Shown: one piece after another, positions 22,634 through 31,049 of the stretch
Numbering within the stretch: position 1 is the stretch's first letter
Layout of the letters: the number at the start of each line of letters is the position of its first letter
Assembly: GCA_003244055.1 (NCBI GenBank)
Contig: QHBZ01000180.1
Span: 5,165-57,866, forward strand
Direction: 5' to 3'
Length of the DNA: 52,702 bases
From: Pseudonocardiales bacterium
Lineage (GTDB): Bacteria; Actinomycetota; Actinomycetes; Mycobacteriales; Pseudonocardiaceae
The notes under the pieces: generated by a model
The model's database searches: none
Told to the model about the DNA's origin: nothing
What the model saw: the letters and a program-made list of their open reading frames with translations, nothing else
Translations under genes and position numbers: made by a program

Positions 22634-23224
22634 CTACCGGTTCGCGGAGCCTGGCCATCCCGGTCGCGGCCAGCGCCTGCGTCGAGAGCTGCGCGGCGGC
22701 TCCAGCATATGTGATTGTTTTTGCTGCTTGTCACCGAAGATCAACCCGGAGATCGCCTGAAAGACCTCCTCGGGCCGGGGCAAGTAGTAGATCCACTCCA
22801 GGTCCTGCTTCTGCCCAGCCGACTCGATCCGGAGCGTGCCGTAACCGAGTAGCTGCCCGAAGAATGGCCTCATGAAGCTCATGTCGGTCACCTTCGTGAT
22901 CGGCATCATGGAGTTCTTCGTTTGGATGATGCCGCTGGTGACCATGAACCGTTTGTCGGTGACGATGATGACCTCCACCCACCACTCCAGCACCTTCCAC
23001 GCGAAGCCCAGCAGCGCCCCGACCGCCACGTACCAGAGCAACGACTGCACCAACCACAGACCGCCGACGAAGCCGTTGACCACGCGGGAGAGCAAGAACA
23101 TCCCGAGCACGATCGCCACGGTGATCAGCAAGTCCTTGAGCAGGTATGCCCAGTGCCGCCGTACCCGGATCACCCGTCGTTCCATCTCGGGGTCGAGCAG
23201 GACGTTGGAATGTTGACCGAGCAT
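22634..23224 (-). CDS. Bacterial PH-domain membrane protein
   Basis: Encodes 196 residues. Two hydrophobic spans near the N terminus (LLITVAIVLGMFLLSRVV and LWLVQSLLWYVAVGALLGFA) precede a bacterial PH-like domain with VEVIIVTDKRFMVTSGIIQ, MMPITKVTDMSF and YGTLRIESAGQKQDL. The ATG at 23224 begins MLGQHSNVLLDPEMERR; ORF extension upstream is dubious. The domain is also known as bPH2; it usually forms membrane-associated oligomers, with no established enzymatic role. The last about 25 residues are Arg-rich. Confidence 0.85.
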   Translation of the reverse strand: MLGQHSNVLLDPEMERRVIRVRRHWAYLLKDLLITVAIVLGMFLLSRVVNGFVGGLWLVQSLLWYVAVGALLGFAWKVLEWWVEVIIVTDKRFMVTSGIIQTKNSMMPITKVTDMSFMRPFFGQLLGYGTLRIESAGQKQDLEWIYYLPRPEEVFQAISGLIFGDKQQKQSHMLEPPRSSRRRRWPRPGWPGSANR

Positions 23225-23331
23225 CTCAGCGCCGCCAGAACGTCGTCGCATTCACCCTGAGCCACCTGTCTCGCCGCCGCGGGCAGCGCAACGCCGTCGT
23301 AGCTGGACAGTTCCGGTCACGATCCCTGAGT

Positions 23332-23386
23332 GTAGTACCGCAGCTGAGCCGACCGTGCCTCCCGACACTCGCGAGAGTACTACCAT
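23332..23386 (+). promoter_or_regulatory. Candidate operator GTAGTAC/GTACTAC and TACCAT -10 before the Nudix gene
   Basis: Inverted repeat arms at 23332-23338 and 23377-23383 are separated by 38 bases; the right arm overlaps TACCAT (23381-23386), which ends eight bases before the ATG. No ribosome site is present. Confidence 0.35.
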
Positions 23387-23394
23387 CCCCGCTG

Positions 23395-23808
23395 ATGACA
23401 GGGTCGCCAGCACAGTGCATCCGGTGCGTCGGGGCTGTGCTGCTCGACGAGGCCGGCAGGTTGCTGCTGATCCGAAGAGCGAACGAGCCCGGACGGGGAC
23501 GCTGGTCAGTGCCGGGGGGCCGGGTTCAAGGCGGTGAGACCGATCAGGATGCGGTGATCCGCGAGGTGGCCGAGGAGACCGGGCTGGCCGTTGAGGTCAC
23601 CCGATGGCTGGGAGATGTGCAGCGCGGCGGGCCGGATGGGGTGGTGTTCGACATCCACGACTACAGCTGCCGGGTGACCGGAGGGGCGCTCCGGGCCGGC
23701 GACGACGCGGACGGAGCCCGCTGGTGCGACGCCGCAGAGCTGGCGGCGTTACCCGTCGTCACCGGGCTCATCGAAGCCCTCGCCGGCTGGCGCTGCCTTC
23801 CCCGCTGA
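23395..23808 (+). CDS. Nudix hydrolase
   Basis: Encodes 137 residues. The Nudix box GGRVQGGETDQDAVIREVAE, with ETGL following, matches Gx5Ex7REUxEExGU and binds the divalent metal that cleaves nucleoside-diphosphate-linked substrates. The first strand CIRCVGAVLLDEAGRLLLIR is typical of ADP-ribose or 8-oxo-dGTP type enzymes, but the substrate is not readable. ATG at 23395 is probably leaderless. The gene uses a TTA codon (in AALPVV). Convergent with the stress-protein gene, 17 bases apart. Confidence 0.92.
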   Translation: MTGSPAQCIRCVGAVLLDEAGRLLLIRRANEPGRGRWSVPGGRVQGGETDQDAVIREVAEETGLAVEVTRWLGDVQRGGPDGVVFDIHDYSCRVTGGALRAGDDADGARWCDAAELAALPVVTGLIEALAGWRCLPR

Positions 23809-23825
23809 GCGGTCAGCCAGTAGGG

Positions 23826-24341
23826 TCAGGCAGTCGCGGCGCCCGGCCCCATTGCCAGTTTCGCCAGCATGTCGCGGGCCTGTTCAGCGTGCCGCGGTTG
23901 GCACAGCACATCGTACCGTCCGGCTACCAATTGGCTTGCCGACGCGAAGTCCCGGCGGCCGCGGGTCGCGGCATACCCGGCGGCCGCGAACACCGTCCCG
24001 AATACCGCGCCGGTGGCCACTCCCACCAGGATCGGGATCACTCCGGTGCCGGCCTGGGTGGCGAACAGACTCAGCAGCACGCCGACGAACAGGCCGAACC
24101 AGGCACCCGATGCCGCCCCCTGCCCGATCACCCGGCCCCAGGTCAACCGCCGCAGCACCCGCTCGACCAGCATCAGGTCCACCCCGACGATCGTGACTTC
24201 GGCGACCGGAAACTGGCTATCGGCGAGATGGTCCACGGCACGCTGCGCCTCGGCGTAAGTAGCGTAGGAGCCGATCGGCCAGCCGGTAGGAGGGGTGGGC
24301 AGGCCGGGCATCTGGCCTTGGCCGCCAAACGGACTGGTCAT
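23826..24341 (-). CDS. General stress protein-like membrane protein (YflT/GSP17M type)
   Basis: Encodes 171 residues. An N-terminal alpha/beta module (PIGSYATYAEAQRAVDHLAD then FPVAEVTIVGVDL) resembles the heat-induced YflT domain, followed by two membrane spans with many Gly/Ala residues (ASGAWFGLFVGVLLSLFA; VGVATGAVFGTVFAAAGYAA). The C-terminal part (GRYDVLCQPRHAEQARDML) is cytoplasmic. ATG at 24341 has AAGG close upstream. Common in actinobacteria; no biochemical role is proven. It follows the acyl-CoA dehydrogenase in the genome but is separated by 89 bases. Confidence 0.8.
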   Translation of the reverse strand: MTSPFGGQGQMPGLPTPPTGWPIGSYATYAEAQRAVDHLADSQFPVAEVTIVGVDLMLVERVLRRLTWGRVIGQGAASGAWFGLFVGVLLSLFATQAGTGVIPILVGVATGAVFGTVFAAAGYAATRGRRDFASASQLVAGRYDVLCQPRHAEQARDMLAKLAMGPGAATA

Positions 24342-24430
24342 CAACCTTCACCACCTCGCTACCCGAATACCCAATCGTGGCCGACTCTCGCGCTGGAGTG
24401 ACCAGGATCTCGTTCAACATCATGTGCTCT

Positions 24431-25627
24431 TTAACCTCGAGCAGCGTACTCCCGCAGCAGGCCCTTACTGATGATCGTCTTCTGGATCTCGCTGGTGCCC
24501 TCGCCGATGAGCAGGAACGGCGCTTCGCGCATCAGCCGCTCGATCTCGTACTCCTTGGAGTAGCCGTATCCACCGTGGATGCGGAAGGAGTCGTCGGTGA
24601 CCTCCTTGCAGTATTCGCTGGCCAGCAGCTTCGCCATACCGGTCTGGACGTCGCTGCGCTCGCCGGAATCCTTCAGACGAGCGGCGTTGACCATCATCAG
24701 GTGCGCGGCTTCGACCTTGGTCGCCATCTCAGCCAGCTTGAACGCGATCGCCTGGTGCTGCGCGATCGGCTTGCCGAAGGTGCGGCGCTGCTGTGCGTAG
24801 TCGACCGCGAGCTCGAAAGCGCGAATCGCGATGCCGCAGGCCCGGGCGGCGACGTTGACCCGCCCCACCTCGACACCGTCCATCATCTGGGCGAAACCCT
24901 TGCCGGGAGCCGCGCCTAGCACCTGGTCAGCTCCGATGCGGTAGCCGTCGAACACCAGCTCGGTGGTCTCCACTCCCTTGTAGCCCATCTTGTCGATCTT
25001 GCCGGGCACGCTGAGCCCGGCAGCGACCTCGCCGTAGCCGGTGGGCTTGTCCACCAGCAGCGTGGTGAGGTTGTGGTGCGCCCTGGCCGCACCCTCCTCG
25101 GTCTTGACCAGGGTCGCCACCAAGGTCGACGTGGCTCCATTGGTCAGCCACATCTTCGCGCCGTCAACGACGTAATGGTCGCCGTCGCGTCGCGCTCTCG
25201 TCTTGATCGCTGCGACGTCGGAACCCAGCTCCGGCTCCGACATGGAGAAGGCGCCACGAATCCGGCCCTCGGCCATCGCGGGTAGGTATCGCCTCTTCTG
25301 CTCGTCGGTGCCGTGGTGGCTGATCATGTGAGCCACGATGAAGTGGGTGTTGATCACGCCGGAGACGCTCATCCAGCCCCGGGCGATCTGCTCCACGACC
25401 AGCGCGTAGGTCAACAGCGACTCGCCCAGACCGCCGTACTCCTCGGGGATGGTGAGCCCGAACAGGCCCATCTCCTTCATCCCGTTGACGATCTCCTGCG
25501 GGTAGGTGTCGGTGTGCTCCAACTCCTGGGCAACCGGGATGATCTCCTTGTCCACAAAGGACCTGACCGTGTCCAGGATCTCCCGCTGAAGCTCGGTGAG
25601 ACCGGCGGTCTGGGCGAGCCGTGCCAT
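24431..25627 (-). CDS. Acyl-CoA dehydrogenase
   Basis: Encodes 398 residues, full length for the family. FAD-dependent alpha,beta-desaturation of an acyl-CoA in beta-oxidation or branched amino-acid catabolism. Seen: FGLTIPEEYGGLG, the FAD/substrate signature AFSMSEPELGSDVAAI, the second signature with RRTFGKPIAQHQAI, and the catalytic base Glu376 in IGEGTSEIQ. AAGGAG precedes the ATG. Chain-length specificity cannot be told; the Glu position is that of short/medium-chain enzymes. Divergent from the leader peptide and selenium-binding protein region. Confidence 0.95.
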   Translation of the reverse strand: MARLAQTAGLTELQREILDTVRSFVDKEIIPVAQELEHTDTYPQEIVNGMKEMGLFGLTIPEEYGGLGESLLTYALVVEQIARGWMSVSGVINTHFIVAHMISHHGTDEQKRRYLPAMAEGRIRGAFSMSEPELGSDVAAIKTRARRDGDHYVVDGAKMWLTNGATSTLVATLVKTEEGAARAHHNLTTLLVDKPTGYGEVAAGLSVPGKIDKMGYKGVETTELVFDGYRIGADQVLGAAPGKGFAQMMDGVEVGRVNVAARACGIAIRAFELAVDYAQQRRTFGKPIAQHQAIAFKLAEMATKVEAAHLMMVNAARLKDSGERSDVQTGMAKLLASEYCKEVTDDSFRIHGGYGYSKEYEIERLMREAPFLLIGEGTSEIQKTIISKGLLREYAARG

Positions 25628-25738
25628 GAGGCTCCTTTCGTCGCGCGCCGATGGCTTGGCAGCGAAGCACTCGAAGGCATCGCGGAGGTCTGGTGAAAAC
25701 AGTAATGTCTTTGGTGACTTCGTAGGGAGACTGCCGCG

Positions 25739-25876
25739 ATGACCACCATCACGCCCAGCCGAACCAGCGCGTACCGCGGTCGGCTCGACGGTCCGGTGTT
25801 CCGCACTGTCTGGCTAACCGTGCGCCGGCACGTCGATCTCCTCCGGCTAGCCAGCGCGTTGTGTCGCGCTCGATGA
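25739..25876 (+). CDS. Putative cysteine-responsive leader peptide, RRHVDLLRLASALCR type
   Basis: A 45-codon ORF with AGGGAGA ten bases upstream of the ATG. It ends VRRHVDLLRLASALCRAR. The C-terminal pattern HVDLLRxxSALCR is the hallmark of short actinobacterial leader peptides found before sulfur-metabolism genes, where a Cys codon near the end is thought to let ribosome stalling under cysteine shortage control the next gene. It lies 64 bases before the selenium-binding/methanethiol-oxidase-like gene, on the same strand. The Cys codon is TGT, four codons from the stop. The N-terminal 25 residues are less typical and an internal GTG at codon 20 or 28 could be the real start. Confidence 0.8.
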   Translation: MTTITPSRTSAYRGRLDGPVFRTVWLTVRRHVDLLRLASALCRAR

Positions 25877-25940
25877 GCTAACTGCTGTTCGAGACACCAT
25901 CCCCCACGACCACATTTGACCTGAACCAAGGAGAACTTCC

Positions 25941-27356
25941 ATGGGCGCACCAGCGCACACATCGCCAGACCCGACCTTCTACCGCAGCCCCGCCGAGGCC
26001 GCCGCCGCACCGGCCGAGAAACTCGCCTACGTCGTCGCCTTCGACCGCGCGGCGCAGCGACCCGACGCGCTGACCGTCGTTGACGTCGACCCTGGCTCGC
26101 CGCGGTACGGGCGCGTGGTGGGTTGGGCGGACCTGCCCACCCTGGGCGATGAGCTACACCACTTCGGCTGGAACGCCTGCAGCAGTGCCCTTGCCCATGA
26201 GGGACACGACACGAACGGCCTGGAGCGTCGATACCTGCTGCTACCCGGGCTGCGTAGCTCGAACGTGCACGTCTATGACACCCAGCCTGACCCGACCAAC
26301 CCCACCCTGGTCAAGACGATCGACGCCAAGGAGCTGGCTGACAAGGCCGGCTACTCCCGGCCGCACACGCTGCACTGCGGGCCCGAGGGGATCTTCCTGT
26401 CCTGCCTCGGTGGAGCCGACGGCGCCGACGGGCCGGGTGGGATCGCGCTGCTCGACCACGCCACCTTCGACGTGCTGGGCGCCTGGGAGAACGACCGCGG
26501 CCCGCAGCACCTGGCATATGACGCCTGGTGGCACCTGAACCACAACACGCTGATCACCAGCGAATGGGGCACCCCGTCGATGATCGAGGACGGAGTCAAC
26601 CCAGAGCTGCTACTGGGTAACAAGTACGGCCACGCGCTGCACTTCTGGGACCTGGCCGCCGGCAAGCACGTCCAGCGCGTCGATCTGGGCGCACACCACC
26701 AGATGGTGCTCGAGCTGCGCCCGGCGCACGATCCCGAGGCCACCTGGGGATTCGTCGGTGTCGTCGTGTCCACTCAGGATCTGTCCGCCTCGGTGTGGCG
26801 CTGGCACCGCGACGGGGACGGCTGGGCCGCCGACAAGGTGATCACCATTCCCGCCGAACCGGCTGACGCAGACGCGCTGCCACCGGCGCTGAAGCCCTTC
26901 GGTGCGGTACCGCCGCTGATCACCGACATCAATCTCTCGGTCGACGACCAGCAGCTGTACGTGTCCTGCTTCGGCACCGGTGAGCTCAAGCAGTACGACG
27001 TGTCCGACCCGGCGAACCCGCGCGAAACCGGCTCGGTTCAGTTGGGCGGCATCGTCGGCCGCGCGGCCCATCCAGCCGAACCGGGCCAGCCACTGGCCGG
27101 CGGCCCGCAGATGGTCGAGGTCAGCCGCGACGGCCGGCGGGTCTACCTCACCAACTCGCTCTACGGCGCCTGGGACGATCAGTTCTATCCCGATGGGGTC
27201 GGCGCCTGGATGGCCAAGATCGACGCCGATGCCGCCGGAGGGCTGGCCGTTGACAAGGGGTTCTTCCTGCATGGCGAGGACTTCCGGGGATTGCGGGTCC
27301 ATCAAGTGCGGCTACAAGGTGGCGACGCCTCCTCGGACTCCTACTGCTACCGCTGA
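25941..27356 (+). CDS. Selenium-binding protein 56 family / methanethiol oxidase-like
   Basis: Encodes 471 residues, full length. SBP56-family motifs: KLAYVVAFDRAAQRPDALTV, GDELHHFGWNACSSA (His and Cys ligands), RSSNVHVYDTQPDP, RPHTLHCGPEGIFLSCLG, NTLITSEWGTPSMIEDG, and HHQMVLELRPAHDP. Bacterial members such as MtoX oxidise methanethiol to formaldehyde, H2S and H2O2, with a copper site. No signal peptide is seen, unlike periplasmic MtoX, so cytoplasmic action is inferred. AAGGAG precedes the ATG. The upstream leader peptide suggests sulfur control. Confidence 0.92.
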   Translation: MGAPAHTSPDPTFYRSPAEAAAAPAEKLAYVVAFDRAAQRPDALTVVDVDPGSPRYGRVVGWADLPTLGDELHHFGWNACSSALAHEGHDTNGLERRYLLLPGLRSSNVHVYDTQPDPTNPTLVKTIDAKELADKAGYSRPHTLHCGPEGIFLSCLGGADGADGPGGIALLDHATFDVLGAWENDRGPQHLAYDAWWHLNHNTLITSEWGTPSMIEDGVNPELLLGNKYGHALHFWDLAAGKHVQRVDLGAHHQMVLELRPAHDPEATWGFVGVVVSTQDLSASVWRWHRDGDGWAADKVITIPAEPADADALPPALKPFGAVPPLITDINLSVDDQQLYVSCFGTGELKQYDVSDPANPRETGSVQLGGIVGRAAHPAEPGQPLAGGPQMVEVSRDGRRVYLTNSLYGAWDDQFYPDGVGAWMAKIDADAAGGLAVDKGFFLHGEDFRGLRVHQVRLQGGDASSDSYCYR

Positions 27357-27439
27357 GCAGGCTTGTCGTTCCGCGCGGCGGCGCCCCTGGACTGGCGACG
27401 TCGCTAGCAGCTCCTGGCTCGGGTGAAACAAGCGAACGC

Positions 27440-27445
27440 TAGCCT
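27440..27445 (+). promoter_or_regulatory. -10 hexamer TAGCCT, leaderless promoter of the MgtE-like gene
   Basis: TAGCCT ends six bases before the GTG start at 27452, with no ribosome site. Confidence 0.5.
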
Positions 27446-27451
27446 CGTGCC

Positions 27452-28738
27452 GTGGCCACTCCGACCAGGATCTATGCCGCCCGGGTCGCCGGTCTGCCGG
27501 TGTTCGGGCCCGACGGCGAGCAGATCGGCAAGGTCCGCGACCTGGTTACGGCCCTGCGCATCGGACCGCGGCCGCCGCGGGTGCTCGGGTTGGTAATCGA
27601 GCTCGCGATCCGGCAACGGATCTTCGTGCCGATGCTGCGGGTCACCTCCATCGAACCCGGCGCAGTGGTGCTGGCCACCGGCACGGTAAGCCTGCGCAAG
27701 TTCAACCTGCGCCCCAACGAGACGCTGGTGGTCGGGGAGATTCTGGATACCCGGGTGCATGTGGCCGCCACGGGAGCAGTCGCGGTGGTGGTGGACGCCG
27801 GGATCGAGCAGGCTCGCACCCGGGACTGGGTGATCACGAAGCTGGCAGTGCGGGAACGCACCGGCCGGCTCAGCCGGCGCGGCCCGGTTGAGGTTTTCGG
27901 CTGGGACGAGATCGAGGGGCTCACCCTGGCCGAGGTGTCCTCCCGTGGACAAGGCGCCGAGCATCTGCTGTCCCTCTTCGAGGGGATGCGGGCGGTGGAG
28001 GTCGCCAACACGCTGCGCGAGCTGCCCGCTAAACGCCGCTATGAGGTGGTCGACGCGCTGGACGACGAGCGGCTCGCGGACGTACTTCAAGAGCTGTCCG
28101 AAGACGAGCAGGCCCAGGTACTCGGCCGGCTCGGCGACGAGCGCGCCGCCGACGTACTCGAGGCGATGAACCCCGACGACGCCGCCGACCTGCTCGGCGA
28201 ACTCGCCTTGACCGAGCGGGAGCGGTTGCTGCGACTGATGGCGCCCGAGGAGTCCGCGCCGGTGCGCAGGTTGCTGACCTATTCCTCGGACACCGCCGGT
28301 GGCCTGATGACCCCGGAGCCGGTGGTACTCACTCCGGACGCCACTGTCGCCGAGGCGCTGGCCCGGGCCCGCAACCCCGAGCTGACCCCTGCACTTGCCA
28401 GCATGGTGTTCGTCTGCCGCCCCCCTACGGCCACCCCGACCGGGCGCTATCTGGGCTGCGCTCACCTGCAGCGGCTGCTGCGCGAGCCCCCGTCGGACCT
28501 GGTGGCCGGGGTGCTGGACGTCGAGCTGGCCCGGCTCGGTCCCGAGGCGACGCTGGCCGAGGTCACTCGCTACTTCGCGGCGTACGACCTGGTCTGCGCC
28601 CCGGTGGTGGACCCGGACAGCCATCTGCTCGGGGCGGTCAGCGTGGATGATCTGCTGGACGCAGCGCTGCCCGACGACTGGCGGCAGCAAGAGGCGTGGC
28701 CCACCCCCGACTGGCCGGACGAGGTGACCCATGGCTGA
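27452..28738 (+). CDS. Soluble PRC-barrel / MgtE-N / CBS protein without membrane domain
   Basis: Encodes 428 residues. Residues about 5-150 are two PRC-barrel-like strands (VFGPDGEQIGKVRDLVTALR; VGEILDTRVHVAA). Residues about 170-290 are the MgtE N-terminal helical superhelix with repeated LADVLQELSEDEQAQVL and ADVLEAMNPDDAADLLGEL. A CBS pair follows (GGLMTPEPVVLTPDATVAEA; YDLVCAPVVDPDSHLLGAVS). The transmembrane channel of MgtE Mg2+ transporters is missing; the protein ends soon after the CBS domains. Resembles Rv1232c. It overlaps the DUF1003 gene by eight bases, so a complex with that membrane protein is plausible. Confidence 0.9.
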   Translation: MATPTRIYAARVAGLPVFGPDGEQIGKVRDLVTALRIGPRPPRVLGLVIELAIRQRIFVPMLRVTSIEPGAVVLATGTVSLRKFNLRPNETLVVGEILDTRVHVAATGAVAVVVDAGIEQARTRDWVITKLAVRERTGRLSRRGPVEVFGWDEIEGLTLAEVSSRGQGAEHLLSLFEGMRAVEVANTLRELPAKRRYEVVDALDDERLADVLQELSEDEQAQVLGRLGDERAADVLEAMNPDDAADLLGELALTERERLLRLMAPEESAPVRRLLTYSSDTAGGLMTPEPVVLTPDATVAEALARARNPELTPALASMVFVCRPPTATPTGRYLGCAHLQRLLREPPSDLVAGVLDVELARLGPEATLAEVTRYFAAYDLVCAPVVDPDSHLLGAVSVDDLLDAALPDDWRQQEAWPTPDWPDEVTHG

Positions 28739-29282
28739 GTCTCGTTGGCAGTACGCGGCAACCCGGCTGGATCTCCCGCGCCGACCACGACGACTCACCC
28801 CCAGGATGGACCCGGACGCCTTCGCCCGCTTCTCCGAGCGGATCGCCCGCTTTCTGGGCACTGGCCGATTCCTCGCTGCGCAGACCGTTATCGTTATCGT
28901 GTGGATCGCGCTCAACCTGGCGGCCGTGTCCCTGCGCTGGGATCCCTACCCGTTCATCCTGCTCAATCTGGCGTTCTCCACGCAGGCGGCCTACGCGGCG
29001 CCACTGATCCTGCTGGCGCAGAACCGGCAGGCCGACCGCGACCGGGTCATACTGGAGGAAGACCGGGCCCGTGCCCAGCGCACCAAGGCCGATACCGAGT
29101 ACCTGGCCAGAGAACTGGCGTCGCTGCGATTGGCCGTCGGCGAAGTGGTCACCCGGGATTTCCTCCGTTCTGAGCTCACTCGGTTGACCGAGCTCAGAGA
29201 ACCAAGCCCGCCCGATTCAGCGGCGTCGGATCGGTCCCGGTCGGAAAGGCCTGGTGGGTATCGGCGGGGTAAGCGGGGCTGA
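28731..29282 (+). CDS. DUF1003 membrane protein
   Basis: Encodes 183 residues. DUF1003 pattern: ERIARFLGTGRFLAAQTVIV with a first span, VWIALNLAAVSLRWDPYPF, a second span (ILLNLAFSTQAAYAAPLILL), then AQNRQADRDRVILEEDRARA, a coiled, charged tail with TEYLARELASLRLAVGEVV. ATG at 28731 overlaps the MgtE-like stop. Because the MgtE-like protein has no membrane part and DUF1003 has two spans, they may work together; this is inference from overlap. Confidence 0.9.
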   Translation: MAESRWQYAATRLDLPRRPRRLTPRMDPDAFARFSERIARFLGTGRFLAAQTVIVIVWIALNLAAVSLRWDPYPFILLNLAFSTQAAYAAPLILLAQNRQADRDRVILEEDRARAQRTKADTEYLARELASLRLAVGEVVTRDFLRSELTRLTELREPSPPDSAASDRSRSERPGGYRRGKRG

Positions 29283-29376
29283 TCGACGCCAGCCGGCAAC
29301 GCACCGGTGAGCGCCCGTTGAAGTAGCGCCTAGCATGGAAAGCAGACCCACACTCAATCGGAAGGTCGGTGCCACT

Positions 29377-30522
29377 GTGGCCTCCACCCAGAGCGTCCCG
29401 TCGGTTGACGCGGTCAAAGCCGCGCTGGACGGGGTGCACGACCCGGAGATCAACCGGCCAATCACCGAGCTAGGCATGGTCAAGGACGTCACCGTGGCCG
29501 CCGATGGAACGGCGAAGGTAGCGGTGTGGCTCACCGTCGCCGGCTGCCCCATGCGCGACACCATCACCTCCCGGGTCACCGCGGCGGTATCCGCCGTGCC
29601 CGGCATCCGGGACGTCCGAGTAGAGCTCGACGTCATGAGCGACGCCCAGCGCACGGCGTTGCGCCGGCAGCTGCGCGGCACCGCCGAGGAGCCCCGGATC
29701 CCGTTCGCCGAGCCGGGATCGCTGACCCGGGTGTACTGCATCGCCTCCGGAAAGGGCGGGGTCGGCAAGTCCTCGGTGACAGTGAACCTGGCGGCCGCGA
29801 TGGCCGATCGGGGCCTGTCCGTCGGGGTGGTCGACGCCGACATCTACGGCCATTCAGTGCCAGGCATGCTCGGTACTTCGGCCCGCCCCACCCAGGTAGA
29901 AAAGATGATCATGCCGCCGGCGGCGCATGGGGTGAAGGTCATCTCAATCGGCATGTTCACCAAGGACAACACCCCGGTGGTGTGGCGGGGGCCGATGCTG
30001 CACCGCGCGCTACAACAGTTCCTCGCTGACGTGTTCTGGGGCGACCTCGACGTCCTGCTGCTCGACCTGCCGCCGGGCACCGGCGACATCGCCATCTCGG
30101 TAGCGCAGCTGGTACCCACCGCCGAGATCCTCGTCGTCACCACCCCGCAGCGGGCCGCCGCGGAGGTGGCGCAGCGGGCCGGGGCGATCGCTCTGCAGAC
30201 CCGCCAGCGGCTGATCGGTGTGGTGGAGAACATGTCGTGGCTGGAGATGCCCGATGGCTCCCGCAACTACCTGTTCGGTTCCGGCGGAGGGCAGGTGGTC
30301 GCCGACTCGCTGACCCGGGCGTTGGGCAGTGACGTCCCGCTGATGGGTCAGATACCGTTGGATCCCCAGCTACGCGAGAGCGGCGACGCCGGCACCCCGC
30401 TGGTGCTGGCCAATCCCACCTCACCGGCCTCGGTAGTGCTGCGCGGCATAGCCGATCGGCTCGCTACGCGCTCGCGAGGCTTGGCCGGACGGCTGCTCTC
30501 GGTGAGTCCCAGCGCTCGCTAA
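29377..30522 (+). CDS. mrp: Mrp/NBP35-family iron-sulfur cluster carrier ATPase
   Basis: Encodes 381 residues. An N-terminal MIP18/DUF59 domain (HDPEINRPITELGMVKDV; TVAGCPMRD) precedes a P-loop with deviant Walker A ASGKGGVGKSSVTVNLA and Walker B LLLDLPPGTGD; it also has the motif VVENMSWLEMPDG. In this clade the usual CxxC near the end of the ATPase domain is not present (ENMSWLEMPDGSRNYLFGSG), as in other actinobacterial Mrp. GTG at 29377 has GGAAGG upstream; the in-frame ATG at 29335 does not. Acts in the cytoplasm in Fe-S cluster delivery. Convergent with tatB. Confidence 0.9.
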   Translation: MASTQSVPSVDAVKAALDGVHDPEINRPITELGMVKDVTVAADGTAKVAVWLTVAGCPMRDTITSRVTAAVSAVPGIRDVRVELDVMSDAQRTALRRQLRGTAEEPRIPFAEPGSLTRVYCIASGKGGVGKSSVTVNLAAAMADRGLSVGVVDADIYGHSVPGMLGTSARPTQVEKMIMPPAAHGVKVISIGMFTKDNTPVVWRGPMLHRALQQFLADVFWGDLDVLLLDLPPGTGDIAISVAQLVPTAEILVVTTPQRAAAEVAQRAGAIALQTRQRLIGVVENMSWLEMPDGSRNYLFGSGGGQVVADSLTRALGSDVPLMGQIPLDPQLRESGDAGTPLVLANPTSPASVVLRGIADRLATRSRGLAGRLLSVSPSAR

Positions 30523-30526
30523 GCGG

Positions 30527-30931
30527 TCAGGTCGCGTCCGGGTCGAAGGGGGCGCGCTCTCCTGGCTGTAACGGCCGGGGAACCGGCGTACCCCTACCCG
30601 GGGGTGTGGCGTAACCGTTTGGTTTGATCACACCGGGTTTGTTCACGCCGCCGAATGGATCGTCGCCGAGATCGTCGAACAGGTGGCGAGTGACCGCGGC
30701 GCGCGGGTTGAAGTTACGCAGCCCACGCAGATCTTCCAGCGGAGCCCGGAGCTCGTCGAATTCCGGGCCGAGCTCGGAGCGCAGCTGCTCGCGGGCGCCG
30801 TTGGCGTAATCCCGGACCTGGCGCACGGTACGGCCCAGCCAGGCTGCCGCCGACGGCAGACGTTCCGGTCCCAGGATCAACAACCCGGCGACGATGAGGA
30901 TCAGGAACTCTCCCCAGCCGATATTGAACAT
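30527..30931 (-). CDS. tatB: Sec-independent translocase subunit TatB
   Basis: Encodes 134 residues. N-terminal span [20 protein letters not shown], the hinge GPERLP, and an amphipathic helix ([20 protein letters not shown]) with a Pro-rich tail are the TatB layout. With TatA and TatC it exports folded proteins. GGGAGG lies nine bases upstream of the ATG at 30931, and a TAGGCT -10 about 40 bases upstream. The last about 50 residues contain [11 protein letters not shown] and Pro-rich stretches. In M. tuberculosis tatB follows sigE-rseA-htrA; those genes are not here. Confidence 0.93.
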   Translation of the reverse strand: MFNIGWGEFLILIVAGLLILGPERLPSAAAWLGRTVRQVRDYANGAREQLRSELGPEFDELRAPLEDLRGLRNFNPRAAVTRHLFDDLGDDPFGGVNKPGVIKPNGYATPPGRGTPVPRPLQPGERAPFDPDAT

Positions 30932-31049
30932 CCGCACGCACCTCCCCTCGCCAGCCCGGCAACCCCAGCCTAGCCAATCGGCTGTCCAGCGGCGGGCCAC
31001 CCACGAGCGGGTCATCATCACACGACACAGCCATTATGCGTAGGGCGTG

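Noticed and set aside
27404-28915. 503-codon minus-strand ORF opposite the MgtE-like gene
   Set aside because: Shadow frame; the plus strand has PRC, MgtE-N and CBS motifs.
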